This document shows positions 31,573 to 40,790 of a stretch of DNA of 64,000 nt, piece by piece. The notes beneath the pieces are model-generated. The model was not told the origin of the DNA. It was given only the letters and a program-made list of their open reading frames with translations, and ran no database searches. Made by a program: the position numbers and the translations under genes. Within the stretch, counting starts at the first letter, position 1; each line of letters opens with the position of its first letter. The DNA lies in contig NZ_QGGR01000002.1 of the NCBI RefSeq assembly GCF_003148685.1, forward strand, positions 310,001 through 374,000. The letters are read 5' to 3'. Source of the DNA: Actinoplanes xinjiangensis (GTDB lineage Bacteria; Actinomycetota; Actinomycetes; Mycobacteriales; Micromonosporaceae).

Positions 31573-31638
31573 GATGGGGCGCGTTGAGTGCGGACCGGTT
31601 CGCCTTCGGGTGCGAACCGGTTGCAGACGAAGCCGAGC

Positions 31639-31644
31639 TAGAAT
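31639..31644 (+). promoter_or_regulatory. -10 box of the DEAD-box helicase gene
   Basis: TAGAAT fits the -10 consensus in five of six positions. It overlaps the first in-frame ATG (31643), so that ATG cannot be on the message; transcription would start near 31651, leaving a 28-base leader with GGAG before ATG 31679. Confidence 0.45.
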
Positions 31645-31678
31645 GATCAGTAATCGACCATTCGGAGTTTCCATCTTC

Positions 31679-33259
31679 ATGACTTCCTTCACCGAGCTCG
31701 GCGTGCCCGCCGTCCTCAACACGGCGCTTGACCGGCTCGGGATCACCACCCCGTTCCCCATCCAGGCGGCAACCCTGCCCGACTCTCTGGCCGGGCGTGA
31801 CGTGCTGGGCCGGGGGCGTACCGGTTCCGGCAAGACGTACGCCTTCGTGATCCCGCTCGTGGCACGCCTCGCCGCCGCGGCACGCAAACCGCAACCCGGC
31901 CGCCCACGTGCGCTGATCCTGGCGCCCACCCGGGAACTGGCCACTCAGATCGAGGCGACACTGCGCCCGCTGGCCGACGCGGCCGGTCTGCGTACCCTCG
32001 TCGTCTTCGGCGGCGTCGGTCCCAACCCGCAGATCAAGGCGCTGAAAGCGGGCGTCGACGTGCTGGTGGCGTGCCCGGGCCGGCTCGACGACCACATCCG
32101 CAGCGGTCACGCCTCGCTCGACGCGGTCGAAGTGACCGTCCTCGACGAGGCCGACCACATGGCCGATCTGGGCTTCCTGCCGGTGGTGCGGCGGCTGATG
32201 TCACAGACTCCGGTCGGCGGTCAGCGGCTGCTCTTCTCCGCCACCCTGGACAACGGGGTCGACGTGCTGGTGCAGAAATTCATGCGCCGGCCCGTCACCC
32301 ACCACGTCGACTCGGCCGCCCAGACGCCGGTCGAGATGGACCACCACGTGCTGCACGTGCGCGACGACGACCGGTTCGGCATCCTCGTCGAGCTTCTCGC
32401 CGCGCCCGGCCGTTCGGTGGTGTTCACCCGTACCAAACGGCGTGCCAAGGTGCTGACCCGCCAGCTCAACGCGGCCGGTGTGCCGGCTGTCGAGCTGCAC
32501 GGCAACCTCGCCCAGAACGCGCGTAACCGCAACCTGTCGGCGTTCTCCGACGGCAGCGCGGGCACGCTCGTCGCGACCGACATCGCCGCCCGCGGCATCC
32601 ACGTCGACGACGTCAGCCTGGTCATCCACGCCGACCCGCCGGTCGAGCACAAGGCCTATCTGCACCGGTCCGGCCGGACCGCGCGGGCCGGCGCCCGTGG
32701 CACGGTGATCACGCTGATGACCGACGAGCAGCAGGCCGACGTACGGGACCTGGCCCGCAAGGCCGGCATCCGCCCGGTCACCACCCGCACCCGGCCGGGC
32801 GACGCCCTGCTGGCCCAGCTCGCGCCGGGTGAGCGCATCTTCGTGACACCCGCTCCCCCGGCCGCGCCGTCGACACCGTCCGGTCCGTCCCGCCCGGCGT
32901 CGCCGGAGGACAGCACCGGTTCGGGCGGCCGCTCCCGGTCCCGCCGTCCGCGGCGAGGCCGTGGCCACTCCACGACCGAGGGGGCGGCGCCCGCGGCATC
33001 GTCCACGGGTCAGGGCCGCCCGCGTGCCGGCGCCGCCGACAACGGTCAGGGTTCCCGGCGACGGGGGTCCGCGGCCGGGTCCGGGCAGGCCCGTGGTTCC
33101 GGTTCAGACCACCGCTCGGGTACGCCGCAGCAGCGCGCCACCACGGCCGGAGCGGGCACGCGTTCCGCTTCGCCGCGTTCCACGTCCACCGCTCCGTCCA
33201 CGGGCGGGGGCGCGGCTGCCTTCTCGTCACGGGGCGGGGGCCGGCGTACCGGTCGTTGA
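31679..33259 (+). CDS. DEAD-box RNA helicase with basic RG-rich tail
   Basis: ATP-dependent RNA helicase of the DEAD family, 526 residues. Q-motif region GITTPFPIQAATLPDSL, Walker A GRTGSGKT, Ia APTRELATQ, DEAD box VLDEADHMADLGF, III FSATLD, then the second RecA domain with VVFTRTKRRAKVLTRQL, TDIAARGIHVDDV and HRSGRTARAG. From about residue 395 comes a disordered tail rich in Ser, Arg, Gly and Pro (SGGRSRSRRPRRGRG), ending in GGGRRTGR, typical of RNA-binding tails of cold-shock and ribosome-assembly helicases in actinobacteria. Start 31679 is chosen over the ATG at 31643, which lies in the -10 box. Confidence 0.9.
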   Translation: MTSFTELGVPAVLNTALDRLGITTPFPIQAATLPDSLAGRDVLGRGRTGSGKTYAFVIPLVARLAAAARKPQPGRPRALILAPTRELATQIEATLRPLADAAGLRTLVVFGGVGPNPQIKALKAGVDVLVACPGRLDDHIRSGHASLDAVEVTVLDEADHMADLGFLPVVRRLMSQTPVGGQRLLFSATLDNGVDVLVQKFMRRPVTHHVDSAAQTPVEMDHHVLHVRDDDRFGILVELLAAPGRSVVFTRTKRRAKVLTRQLNAAGVPAVELHGNLAQNARNRNLSAFSDGSAGTLVATDIAARGIHVDDVSLVIHADPPVEHKAYLHRSGRTARAGARGTVITLMTDEQQADVRDLARKAGIRPVTTRTRPGDALLAQLAPGERIFVTPAPPAAPSTPSGPSRPASPEDSTGSGGRSRSRRPRRGRGHSTTEGAAPAASSTGQGRPRAGAADNGQGSRRRGSAAGSGQARGSGSDHRSGTPQQRATTAGAGTRSASPRSTSTAPSTGGGAAAFSSRGGGRRTGR

Positions 33260-33287
33260 CGGACGCCCGTCCCACCACAGCACCACC

Positions 33288-33319
33288 GATCGCCGCCCGT
33301 CTGTCGACGGGCGGCGATC
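33288..33319 (+). terminator. Hairpin terminator of the helicase gene
   Basis: Perfect inverted repeat GATCGCCGCCCGTC / GACGGGCGGCGATC (14 bp, 4-base loop) followed by CTCGTTTCCCCC, 28 bases after the stop. Confidence 0.75.
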
Positions 33320-33435
33320 CTCGTTTCCCCCAGACCTACCGCACAGCCGGACCCTGCTCACCGCCCGACCCACCCTGAAACCCTCGCCAACGCCCAGCTC
33401 GACGCCGGCATAGCGCGGGGCGGGGGCTCATGCCC

Positions 33436-33614
33436 GGCTGGTCCCCACCGCTGCCTCAGACGCGCTGAGACAACGGTGACAGCCAGCCAGCCCCTTCGGG
33501 CTGGTCCCCACCGCTGCCTCAGACGCGCTGAGACAGCGGTGACAGCCAGCTGGATCTTTCGGGCTGGTCCCCACCGCTGCCTCGAAGGTCCGGAGACAGC
33601 GGTGACGGCCAGCC
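33436..33614. repeat. Three tandem 63-bp palindromic elements
   Basis: Copies at 33436-33488, 33499-33550 and 33562-33614, with an exact 63-bp period. Each is a long imperfect palindrome with arms GGCTGGTCCCCACCGCTG..CTC and GAGACAGCGGTGACAGCC. The same core (CACCGCTGTCTC / GAGACAGCGGTG) occurs at 49424-49539 and in changed form at 50552-50606. The array sits between the ends of two convergent genes. The rest of 33320-33736 is GC-rich with no supported gene. Confidence 0.85.
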
Positions 33615-33736
33615 GGGGGGGTGGCTGGGGGCGGCAGGGCGGGGATCTCAGGCCACAGCGGCAAGCCGCAGCCCGGGGGCCGAGGAAGGGCCGGGGCGGC
33701 GAGCCACCGGGGCAGGCCGGGGCGGCGGGTCGGGGG

Positions 33737-34387
33737 TCAGGCCTCTGGGACCCGGACGGCGATCTCGTCGCCGAGGGCGAATCCGGCGCAGAGTTCGAGT
33801 TCGTCGCCGCTCCAGAAGCGGCCCGGGTCGTACCAGTTGGCCTTGCGGCCGCGCGGCAGCAGGCCCATGTCCTCGTAGGTGACGGCGACGACCTCGGCAC
33901 AGTACGCCTTCTCCAGGCTGGCCTCGCTCTCCTCCCGGTCCTGCCAGGGCAGCCGGATCTGCGGGACCCGGCCGCGCGCCCACCGGGCGGCGAGCTGCGA
34001 CGTGGACGGGAAGGGGGTGCCGTCGAGGCGGGCGACGGTCTTGAGGGCCTTGTCCTCCATCGCCCGGGTGACGCCGGGGTCGAGCTGCCGCAGCCAGCCG
34101 CGCTGGCCGTAGCGCCGGGCCCAGACGGTGACGGCGTCGCGCAGATCGTGCAGCTGGACGCCCCGCTGGAATCTGCCGGACCACATGTCCGGGAGCGATC
34201 TGCCGAGCTCGGCATGCCACATCAGCGGCGGCATGTCGTCGATCACCAGGGACATTCCGACGTGGTTGACCGGGCTGTTGGTGAGGGTCTGGATGGCCCG
34301 GTCCGGCCCGGATCGTCCCCGGAAGATCCAGATGTCGCCGGTACGGGTCAGGTCGATGGCCTCGTCGAGGCTGAGTTCTGCTCCCAC
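33737..34387 (-). CDS. YiiX/YebB-like permuted papain-fold protein
   Basis: A 216-residue cytoplasmic protein with the circularly permuted NlpC/P60 (papain-like) layout: a GDIWIFRG start, the His first (NSPVNHVGMSLVIDD) and the Cys late (KAYCAEVVAVTYEDMGLL). Proteins of this group are predicted cysteine peptidases or lipid/amide hydrolases; the substrate is unknown. No signal peptide is seen, unlike E. coli YiiX. The GTG start at 34387 lies only 17 bases from the start of a divergent small gene. Confidence 0.75.
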   Translation of the reverse strand: MGAELSLDEAIDLTRTGDIWIFRGRSGPDRAIQTLTNSPVNHVGMSLVIDDMPPLMWHAELGRSLPDMWSGRFQRGVQLHDLRDAVTVWARRYGQRGWLRQLDPGVTRAMEDKALKTVARLDGTPFPSTSQLAARWARGRVPQIRLPWQDREESEASLEKAYCAEVVAVTYEDMGLLPRGRKANWYDPGRFWSGDELELCAGFALGDEIAVRVPEA

Positions 34388-34392
34388 ATGTC

Positions 34393-34398
34393 TATTCT
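34393..34398 (+). promoter_or_regulatory. Predicted -10 box of a leaderless small gene
   Basis: TATTCT followed by 6 bases and the ATG at 34405, without a ribosome binding site. Confidence 0.4.
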
Positions 34399-34404
34399 CG
34401 GCTG

Positions 34405-34578
34405 ATGCGTTGGTGGAAGATAGCGGGACTGGCGGGGCTGGCGGGAGTCGCGGCGACGGGGGCGGTGATCGCCCGGGCGGAACGCAAGCGCCGGGCGTAC
34501 ACGCCGGAGGAGATCCGGGGCCGGCTGCATGAGCGGGTGGCCGAGGTGGCGACCGGGCCGGAGCAGGAGAAACCCTAG
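34405..34578 (+). CDS. Small membrane-anchored protein (57 aa)
   Basis: A 57-residue protein: MRWWKIAGLAGLAGVAATGA forms one membrane helix, followed by a basic stretch (ARAERKRRAYTPEEI) and a short amphipathic helix RGRLHERVAEV. Similar short proteins with a YTPEEIRERLHERL-type motif are common in actinobacteria; their role is unknown. Codon bias is strong. Its stop TAG shares the palindrome CTAG with the stop of the convergent App1-type gene, giving a 4-base overlap of the two ends. Confidence 0.75.
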   Translation: MRWWKIAGLAGLAGVAATGAVIARAERKRRAYTPEEIRGRLHERVAEVATGPEQEKP

Positions 34579-35600
34579 TCGCGGGGCTTGGGGACCAGGT
34601 CGGTGTCGCGCAGCAGCGACCAGAGACCGGCGCCGTCGGGGGCCGCGAACCAGTTCTTTCCGCCGGAGGGCACGACTTCGGCGGCTTCCGACGGGCCGGG
34701 GACGGCGCCGGCCAGCACGGCCTGGGTCGGCGACAGCCGGCGGATCGCCACGGCTGCCACGTTCTGCGGATACTCCCGGGCGAATTCGGAATAGATCTCC
34801 TGGTCGTGCTGACCGTCGTCGCCGATGAGCAGCCACCGCACGTCGGGGAACTCCTCGGCGAGCCGGCGCAGCGACTTGCGTTTGTGCTCCTGACCGCTGC
34901 GGAACCAGCGGTCGGGGGTGGGGCCCCAGTCGGTGAGCAGGATCGGGCCGGCCGGGTAGAGGTGGCGGCTGAGGAACCGGGTGAGGGTGGGCGCGACGTT
35001 CCACGCGCCGGTGGAGAGGTAGACGACCGGCGTGCCGGGGTTGGCGTGCACCAGCCGCTCGTAGAGGACCGCCATGCCGGGGACGGCGGCGCGGGCGTGC
35101 TCGTCGAGGACGAACGTGTTCCACGCGGCGAGCAGCGGGCGCGGCAGTGTGGTGACCATCACGGTGTCGTCGATGTCGGAGATCACACCGAATTTGACGC
35201 CGGGATCGATGACCCGGATCGGTGCCTCGACCGGGACGGTGCCCTCGGTGGAGAGTTTCGCGCAGCCCCAGCCGGGGTTCAGATCGCCCTTGACGATGAC
35301 GTCGAGGTATCCACTACGGTCGGTGCGGGCCTCGGTGACCGTGTTCCCGAGCTCGATGCGGACCAGGGCGCTGCTCACCGGGGTGGTGGTGAAACTGCGC
35401 CAGCCGCGGACCTTCTCCCGGCGCCGGCGGACCGTACCGGGCCTGGCCAGGAGCACCCGGGCCATCACGCGGGCCCAGCCGGAGCCGCCGTATCCCGTGT
35501 ACGCGGTGATGTACGGCTTCCATCCGCGGCCACGCAGGCGGCGCTCGACCATCTCGTGGACGGCGTCCTCGATCAGGGCGGCCCGATGTATCCGGACCAT
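34575..35600 (-). CDS. App1-type phosphatidate phosphatase family protein
   Basis: A 341-residue protein with the App1 catalytic domain of the HAD superfamily. The nucleophile motif is SDIDDTVMVT (DxDDT), preceded by a beta-rich domain (WRSFTTTPVSSALVRIELG). Later motifs: VYLSTGAWNVAPTLTRFL (motif II, Ser/Thr), HKRKSLRRL (motif III Lys) and LLIGDDGQHDQEIY (motif IV). In yeast, App1 hydrolyses phosphatidate and diacylglycerol pyrophosphate; the bacterial substrate is not known. The ATG at 35600 gives the usual start; the frame is open to 35672. It overlaps the small convergent gene by 4 bases. Confidence 0.85.
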   Translation of the reverse strand: MVRIHRAALIEDAVHEMVERRLRGRGWKPYITAYTGYGGSGWARVMARVLLARPGTVRRRREKVRGWRSFTTTPVSSALVRIELGNTVTEARTDRSGYLDVIVKGDLNPGWGCAKLSTEGTVPVEAPIRVIDPGVKFGVISDIDDTVMVTTLPRPLLAAWNTFVLDEHARAAVPGMAVLYERLVHANPGTPVVYLSTGAWNVAPTLTRFLSRHLYPAGPILLTDWGPTPDRWFRSGQEHKRKSLRRLAEEFPDVRWLLIGDDGQHDQEIYSEFAREYPQNVAAVAIRRLSPTQAVLAGAVPGPSEAAEVVPSGGKNWFAAPDGAGLWSLLRDTDLVPKPRD

Positions 35601-35728
35601 GGGCGAGGATCCCCCCGCGGGAGTTATCGTCACCGTCGCCTCCTTGCCGATCCGTACCGCCCGCCCGGCCACGGTACCCGGAGGTTGTCACGGTCCGCTG
35701 GGAACGGTCGGCGGATCCGGGGTGGACA

Positions 35729-36430
35729 TCAGGCGGCGGCGGGTAGTTCCGCCGGTGTCCAGTGCTCGGCGAAGACCTGCTGCTCGCCCGCCTCGGTGAC
35801 CGGGCCGCGCAGCCGGGCGGCGGCCGCCTCGGCGCGCAGGCCGCGCAGGGTCTCGGCGGCGGCGTCGGCGCTGCGCCAGGCGGCCCGTTCCTTCTCGACG
35901 GCCCGCTGGTACGCGTCGAAGCGGTGCGCCCGGACCGCGTTGAGCAGGACCGGCTCCTGCTGGACCGGGTGCAGCCGGGGGTTCCAGCCGCGGTGCGCGT
36001 AGACGTCGTTGAGCTGGGCGATCGACAGGTCCTGGGAGCGGCACAGTTCGGTGGCGGCACGGTGCAGGTAGCGCTGACGGTCGACGTTGTCGCCGAGCTT
36101 GCGGCGGCGGCTCATCAGCGGGAACGCCGTGGCGGCGCCGGCCCGGCGGGCCTCGTCGGACGCCTGCTCGTAGGCGGCCCAGGTCTCGTCGACGGCCTGC
36201 TGGGCGGTGAGCCAGTCGGCGCGGCGCCGCTCGGCCACGTCGGCCGCCTCGTCGGCGGCGGCCTCCAGCCGGTCGGCGAGCCGGTTCTCCTCGACGGGCG
36301 GCTCGGGCACGGTCACGCCCCGGGGCAGGGCCGCGACGGCGACCGCCACGGCCAGGGCGAGCAGGATGGTGAGCCAGATCGCGGTCGCCTGCGGGACCGC
36401 GCTGAGAAAGGTTTGCAGGACGGATTCCAT
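35729..36430 (-). CDS. Membrane-anchored coiled-coil protein, unknown
   Basis: A 233-residue protein with one N-terminal membrane helix (TAIWLTILLALAVAVAVAAL), then a long Ala/Glu/Arg-rich cytoplasmic part likely to form coiled coils (ENRLADRLEAAADEAADVAE, KERAAWRSADAAAETLRGLR). No enzyme motif is visible. It starts 60 bases after the stop of another small membrane/secreted protein gene on the same strand; the two are probably co-transcribed. Family not recognised. Confidence 0.75.
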   Translation of the reverse strand: MESVLQTFLSAVPQATAIWLTILLALAVAVAVAALPRGVTVPEPPVEENRLADRLEAAADEAADVAERRRADWLTAQQAVDETWAAYEQASDEARRAGAATAFPLMSRRRKLGDNVDRQRYLHRAATELCRSQDLSIAQLNDVYAHRGWNPRLHPVQQEPVLLNAVRAHRFDAYQRAVEKERAAWRSADAAAETLRGLRAEAAAARLRGPVTEAGEQQVFAEHWTPAELPAAA

Positions 36431-36490
36431 GGAGCACCCCAGTGGTAGGTCGATCTACGGCCGGTGGTGACGGATCCGGGAGGGGACCCG

Positions 36491-36829
36491 TCAGTGAACC
36501 GGGGGTGCGCGGGGGCCGGTGGCCCCCGGGGTCTCGCCACGCGGGATACGGGTGGTGAACGTCACTGTCGTGGGGAGGGCGGCGGCCTGGCCGACCGGCT
36601 CCGGCCCGATCCGCTCCGACTCGTAGATCGCCGGATCCGGGGCGGTGATCTCCGCCGCCGCGACGGCCGGCGCGGGTGCGGCGGGTGCGGCCACGGGGGC
36701 CGCCGTCGCAGGTCCGGGCAGGCGCAGGGTGACCGCCAGGGCGAGCATCGCCAGCCCGGTCAGGAAACGCAGAATCCGCTGCCCGTCCCAGGGACGGGCG
36801 GCCGGCTGCGCCACCGTGATCACGTCCAT
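36491..36829 (-). CDS. Small protein with signal-anchor, unknown function
   Basis: A 112-residue protein: a short cytoplasmic start (MDVITVAQPAARPWDGQR), one helix (LRFLTGLAMLALAVTLRL) and an Ala/Pro-rich outer part. It may be a signal anchor or a cleaved signal. The frame is open further upstream to 37021, into the antisense of the sirtuin gene, so I start at ATG 36829. It is followed by the coiled-coil membrane gene. Family not recognised; the gene is likely but not certain. Confidence 0.55.
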   Translation of the reverse strand: MDVITVAQPAARPWDGQRILRFLTGLAMLALAVTLRLPGPATAAPVAAPAAPAPAVAAAEITAPDPAIYESERIGPEPVGQAAALPTTVTFTTRIPRGETPGATGPRAPPVH

Positions 36830-36920
36830 CAACCTACTGGGCACCCCTCCCGGTCGCGCCGGACGAACGCGGCCGCACCACTCGTACGGGTTGCTTCCGC
36901 GGTCACCCGGGCGAGGGACC

Positions 36921-37763
36921 ATGGAGGGCATGGACCTCGAGATGGTGGAGCAGGTGGCCCGGCTGGACGAGTGGGTCGCCGAGGGTGACGTCGTGGTGCT
37001 CAGTGGCGCCGGCCTGTCCACCGATTCCGGTATTCCGGACTACCGCGGCCCCTCCGGTTCGGCCCGGCGCGGCTCGCCGATGACCTATCAGACGTTCACC
37101 GGCGATCCGGTGGCCCGCCGGCGTTACTGGGCGCGCAGCCACCTGGGCTGGCGCACGATCGGTGACGCGCGGCCCAACGACGGCCACCGGGCGGTGGCCC
37201 GGTTGCAGGAGCGGGGCCTGCTGGCCGGGGTGATCACGCAGAATGTGGACGGTCTGCACCAGGCCGCCGGTGCCCGGGACGTGATCGAGCTGCACGGCAA
37301 CATGGCCCGGGTGGTGTGCCTGGCGTGTGGCGACACGTCCGGCCGTGACGAGCTGGAGGCGCGACTGTCGGCGGCCAATCCGGGGTTCGAGGCGGTGGCG
37401 GCGACGGTCAATCCGGACGGGGACGTGGAGCTGGACGACGCCGAGGTGGCCGGGTTCACCGTGGTCGACTGCGGGGCGTGCGGCGGGATGCTCAAGCCGG
37501 ACGTGGTCTATTTCGGCGAGACGGTGCCGCCGGACCGGGTGTCCCGGTCGTTCGCGCTGGTGGCGGGCGCGCGCACGCTGCTGGTCCTGGGTTCGTCGCT
37601 GACCGTCATGTCGGGGCGCCGGTTCGTGCTGCGGGCGGTCCGTGACGGCGTGCGGGTGGCGATCGTGAACCGGGGCGTGACCCGCGGCGAGCCCTATGCG
37701 GACCTGGTGATCGACGCCCCGCTCGGGGTGATTCTCCCGAATCTTGCCCCACTTACCGTTTAA
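36921..37763 (+). CDS. Sir2-family NAD-dependent protein deacylase
   Basis: A 280-residue sirtuin that removes acetyl (or longer acyl) groups from lysines using NAD. Motifs: LSGAGLSTDSGIPDYRG (NAD binding), TQNVDGLHQAAGA (catalytic region), ELHGNMARVVC with the active-site His, two Cys pairs for zinc (CLACG and CGACGG), KPDVVYFGE, and LGSSLTV. ATG 36921 has GAGGG in front; ATG 36930 is also possible. Acetyl-CoA synthetase and other metabolic enzymes are typical targets of bacterial sirtuins. The lysine-acylation partner is not encoded nearby. Confidence 0.92.
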   Translation: MEGMDLEMVEQVARLDEWVAEGDVVVLSGAGLSTDSGIPDYRGPSGSARRGSPMTYQTFTGDPVARRRYWARSHLGWRTIGDARPNDGHRAVARLQERGLLAGVITQNVDGLHQAAGARDVIELHGNMARVVCLACGDTSGRDELEARLSAANPGFEAVAATVNPDGDVELDDAEVAGFTVVDCGACGGMLKPDVVYFGETVPPDRVSRSFALVAGARTLLVLGSSLTVMSGRRFVLRAVRDGVRVAIVNRGVTRGEPYADLVIDAPLGVILPNLAPLTV

Positions 37764-37849
37764 GACTGTTTACCGAACTCGGTTACCGTCTTGAAATCGA
37801 AATAGCTCGCTCGGCCCGTTGACGTGACGGCTCTCACTGAGGTTGACTG

Positions 37850-37881
37850 CCGAAACCGGTCCCGAAACCGGTTCCGAAACC
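37850..37881 (+). promoter_or_regulatory. Tandem LacI-type operator candidate
   Basis: Three direct copies of CCGAAACC(GGT) with a 12-bp period, forming the near-palindrome GAAACCGGTTCC with a CCGG centre, as preferred by LacI-family proteins. It lies 36-68 bases before the lacI-type gene, so autoregulation is likely. Confidence 0.6.
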
Positions 37882-37917
37882 CCGGGGCAATCAACCGGAA
37901 GCAACTGAGGAGCGAGC

Positions 37918-38919
37918 GTGCCGATCACCATCGCCGACGTGGCGGCCCGGGCGAAGGTCAGCAAGACCACCGTTTCCCGGGTTCTCAACGGCAAGGGTGA
38001 GCTGGACGAATCGACCGCCGCGCGGGTCCGCGCGGTGATCGAGGAGCTCGGTTACGTGCCCAGCGCCCGGGCGGTCAATCTGGCCCGCGGACGCACCCGG
38101 GTGGTGGCCATGCTCGTGCCCTCGCTGACCTGGCCGTGGATGGGCGAGGTGGTGCAGGGAGCGGTCGACGTCCTCGAAGCCGAGGAGTACGGCCTGCTCC
38201 TGTTCACCTGCAATCGCGGCGAGGACTCGATGCGCCAGTTCGGCGCCCAGGTCGCGGCCAAGTCGTTCGACGGGCTGCTGGTCATCGAGCCGGAGGGCAC
38301 TCTCGACTACATCGCCACCCTGCACGCCCGCGGCCTGCCGATGGTCCTGATCGACGATCGGGACCAGATGTCCGGGCAGATCCCCAGTGTCGGGACGACC
38401 AATCACCTCGGCGCCGGCGTGGCCGCCCGGCACCTGATCGAGGTGGGCCGTCACCGGCCGCTGATGATCACCGGGCCGTCCCGGTTCGGCTGCACCCAGC
38501 AGCGCCGGGACGGGTTCACCGCGGTCTACGCGGAGGCCGGTCACCCGGTCGACGAGGACCGGATCCTGCTCGGCGACTTCACCTTCGAGCAGGGCGCCAA
38601 GGTGATCCACCAGGCGATCGCGGCCGGTGTCGAGTTCGACGCCGTCTTCTGCCACAACGACGTCTCCGCGGCCGGCGCCATGCAGGCACTGCTGGAGAAC
38701 GGCCGGCGCATCCCGGAGGACGTCTCGGTCGTCGGCTTCGACGACATCCCGATGGCGGAGCACACCCAGCCGCCGCTGACCACGGTCCACCAGCCCATGC
38801 GCGAGATGGGTGAGGCGGCGGCCCGTACGCTGCTGGCCCATTTCGAGGGAACACCGCTCCCGAACCGCCCGACGATCATCCCGGCGACTTTCACCGTCCG
38901 AGAGTCCACCGTCGTCTGA
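37918..38919 (+). CDS. LacI family regulator of the beta-glucoside operon
   Basis: A 333-residue DNA-binding repressor. [23 protein letters not shown] with hinge helix [12 protein letters not shown]. The effector domain is a periplasmic-binding-protein fold ([20 protein letters not shown] at the start, [40 protein letters not shown]). The GTG start at 37918 has GAGGAG in front. It lies directly upstream of the sugar uptake genes, which it most likely represses until a beta-glucoside binds. The candidate operator in its own promoter supports autoregulation. Confidence 0.9.
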   Translation: MPITIADVAARAKVSKTTVSRVLNGKGELDESTAARVRAVIEELGYVPSARAVNLARGRTRVVAMLVPSLTWPWMGEVVQGAVDVLEAEEYGLLLFTCNRGEDSMRQFGAQVAAKSFDGLLVIEPEGTLDYIATLHARGLPMVLIDDRDQMSGQIPSVGTTNHLGAGVAARHLIEVGRHRPLMITGPSRFGCTQQRRDGFTAVYAEAGHPVDEDRILLGDFTFEQGAKVIHQAIAAGVEFDAVFCHNDVSAAGAMQALLENGRRIPEDVSVVGFDDIPMAEHTQPPLTTVHQPMREMGEAAARTLLAHFEGTPLPNRPTIIPATFTVRESTVV

Positions 38920-38954
38920 TCGGCGAACCGACACACACCCGATAGAAACATCGA

Positions 38955-38974
38955 CCGGCCGCCGCGGCGGCCGG
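38955..38974. other. 20-bp perfect GC palindrome
   Basis: CCGGCCGCCGCGGCGGCCGG lies between the LacI-type gene and the binding-protein gene, 35 bases after the stop. It may be a terminator or a regulatory site for the transport operon. Confidence 0.4.
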
Positions 38975-39083
38975 GGATCGGTGGCACCCGGGGCCGGCCG
39001 ACGGCCGGTCACGCGATGCCGCACGCCCTCAGGGCACCCCTCTCACCCCTCACCACGCGATGAATTCACGAGGAGAACTCTCG

Positions 39084-40778
39084 ATGCAGCGTCGTAAGCT
39101 TTTCGCGGTCGCCCTGGCGGGTGTGCTCGCCAGCGGCGGTATGGCCGCCTGCAGCGAATCACCCAACGCCGCCAACAAGGACAACGCGGCGAACGGCAAG
39201 GCGGCCGGCTTCCTGTCCATCGGTATGCCGAACAGCACCCAGACCGAGAACAACAACCCGTTCATCGGTTCCTCCTCGGCGACCAACCTCGGCTACCGCT
39301 GGATGATCTACGAGCCCCTCGGCCAGTGGAACAACACGAAGCCCGACCAGCCGCTCAAGCCGTGGCTGGCCAGCGAAATCAAGTGGTCGGCCGACTGGAA
39401 GACCGTCGACCTGGTCATCCGGGACGGTGCCACCTGGTCCGACGGCAAGCCGCTGACCGCCGAGGACGTCGTCTTCACGCACACCCTGATCCGGGACAGC
39501 AAGGACGGCGCGCTCAACTCGTACGCCATCCCGTACGACCAGATCACCGCGGACGGCAACAAGGTCAAGATGACCTTCAAGTCGTCGCAGTTCACCACGC
39601 ACCACAAGGTCATCGGCCAGACCCCGATCGTCCCGAAGCACCTCTGGTCGACGATCGCGGACCCGGCCACCGACACGATCAAGACCCCGGTCGGCAGTGG
39701 TCCGTTCACGCTGAAGACGTGGTCGCAGACGGGCATCATCCTTGAGGCCCGTGAGAGCGGTTACTGGCAGGAACTGCCGAAGGTCAAGGAGCTGCGGTAC
39801 ACCTCGTACTCCGGCAACGACACCCAGCTCACCGCGCTGGCCAGCGGCCAGTCCGAGTGGAGCTTCGTCTTCATCCCGGACTACCAGCAGACCTTCATCG
39901 CCAAGGACCCGGCGAACCACAAGATCTGGGCCCCGGGCGTGCTGGGCATCCACGGCCTCTACATCAACACCACCAAGAAGCCGTTCGACGACCCGAAGCT
40001 CCGCCAGGCCATGAACATGGTCATCAACCGCACCGACATCTTCACGCAGGCCGAGGCCGGCTACTTCCACCCGGAGATCAAGAGCGTCACCGGTCTGCCG
40101 GAGGGCGCGGGTGACGCCTACATCGCCGACGAGTACAAGGGCAAGACCTTCTCGGTCGACGTCGAGGGCGCCAAGACGCTGCTGGCCGGTGCCGGTTACA
40201 AGCTCGAGGGCACCGTCCTCAAGGACAAGACCGGCGCGCCGGTCACCATCAAGCTGACCGACCCGGCTCCGTGGTCCGACTACCAGACCACCCTTGAGAT
40301 CATCAAGGACAACCTGAGCAAGATCGGTATCGCGGCCGAGGTCGAGAAGCCGAACCAGAACGTCTGGGACACCAACGTGCAGAAGGGCGACTTCGGCGCC
40401 ACGATGCGGTGGACCAACGGTGGCTCGACGCCGTTCGACATCTACCAGACCGTCATGGACGGCGACCTGATGAAGCCGATCGGCACCGCCGCCCAGCAGG
40501 GCAACTTCGGCCGCTTCGAGAGCCCGGAGGCGACCGCCGCGCTCAAGGCGTACTCGAACGCGACCGACGAGGCGACGCGTAAGACCGCGCTCGCCACGCT
40601 CCAGAAGATCTTCGTGGAGCAGGCCCCGATGCTGCCGATCGGCTCGGACAACGTCGGTGCCGCGTACAGCACCAAGAAGTGGGTCGGCTGGCCGTCCGAC
40701 GCGGACTCGTTCGCGCCGGGACAGCCCACCCAGGCCGGTGCCCTGATGGTCGTACTGGCCCTCAAGCCCGCCGCCTGA
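39084..40778 (+). CDS. ABC transporter sugar/peptide-binding lipoprotein (SBP5)
   Basis: Extracytoplasmic family 5 solute-binding protein of 564 residues. Lipobox GGMAACS (Cys23). Family features: [45 protein letters not shown] and a late GFGATMR-like core. Family 5 members bind peptides, nickel or, in several thermophiles and actinobacteria, cello-oligosaccharides; the GH1 gene in this operon argues for a beta-glucoside. AGGAG lies 9 bases before the ATG. Codon use is notably more biased to high-expression codons than in neighbours (AAG, AAC and ATC dominate), as expected for an abundant binding protein. Confidence 0.9.
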   Translation: MQRRKLFAVALAGVLASGGMAACSESPNAANKDNAANGKAAGFLSIGMPNSTQTENNNPFIGSSSATNLGYRWMIYEPLGQWNNTKPDQPLKPWLASEIKWSADWKTVDLVIRDGATWSDGKPLTAEDVVFTHTLIRDSKDGALNSYAIPYDQITADGNKVKMTFKSSQFTTHHKVIGQTPIVPKHLWSTIADPATDTIKTPVGSGPFTLKTWSQTGIILEARESGYWQELPKVKELRYTSYSGNDTQLTALASGQSEWSFVFIPDYQQTFIAKDPANHKIWAPGVLGIHGLYINTTKKPFDDPKLRQAMNMVINRTDIFTQAEAGYFHPEIKSVTGLPEGAGDAYIADEYKGKTFSVDVEGAKTLLAGAGYKLEGTVLKDKTGAPVTIKLTDPAPWSDYQTTLEIIKDNLSKIGIAAEVEKPNQNVWDTNVQKGDFGATMRWTNGGSTPFDIYQTVMDGDLMKPIGTAAQQGNFGRFESPEATAALKAYSNATDEATRKTALATLQKIFVEQAPMLPIGSDNVGAAYSTKKWVGWPSDADSFAPGQPTQAGALMVVLALKPAA

Positions 40779-40790
40779 CCGTTCTGACAG

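Noticed and set aside
30815..31642. N-terminal extension of the DEAD-box helicase frame
   Set aside because: Antisense to sigma factor paralogue 2 and has no helicase features; the real start lies after the -10 box at 31639.
31517..32158. N-terminal extension of sigma paralogue 2 frame to 32158
   Set aside because: Runs antisense through the DEAD-box gene; ATG 31516 has a good ribosome binding site.
33436..33614. Regularly spaced repeats resembling a small CRISPR array
   Set aside because: Only three copies, long internal palindromes, spacers that are related to each other, and no cas genes in the window.
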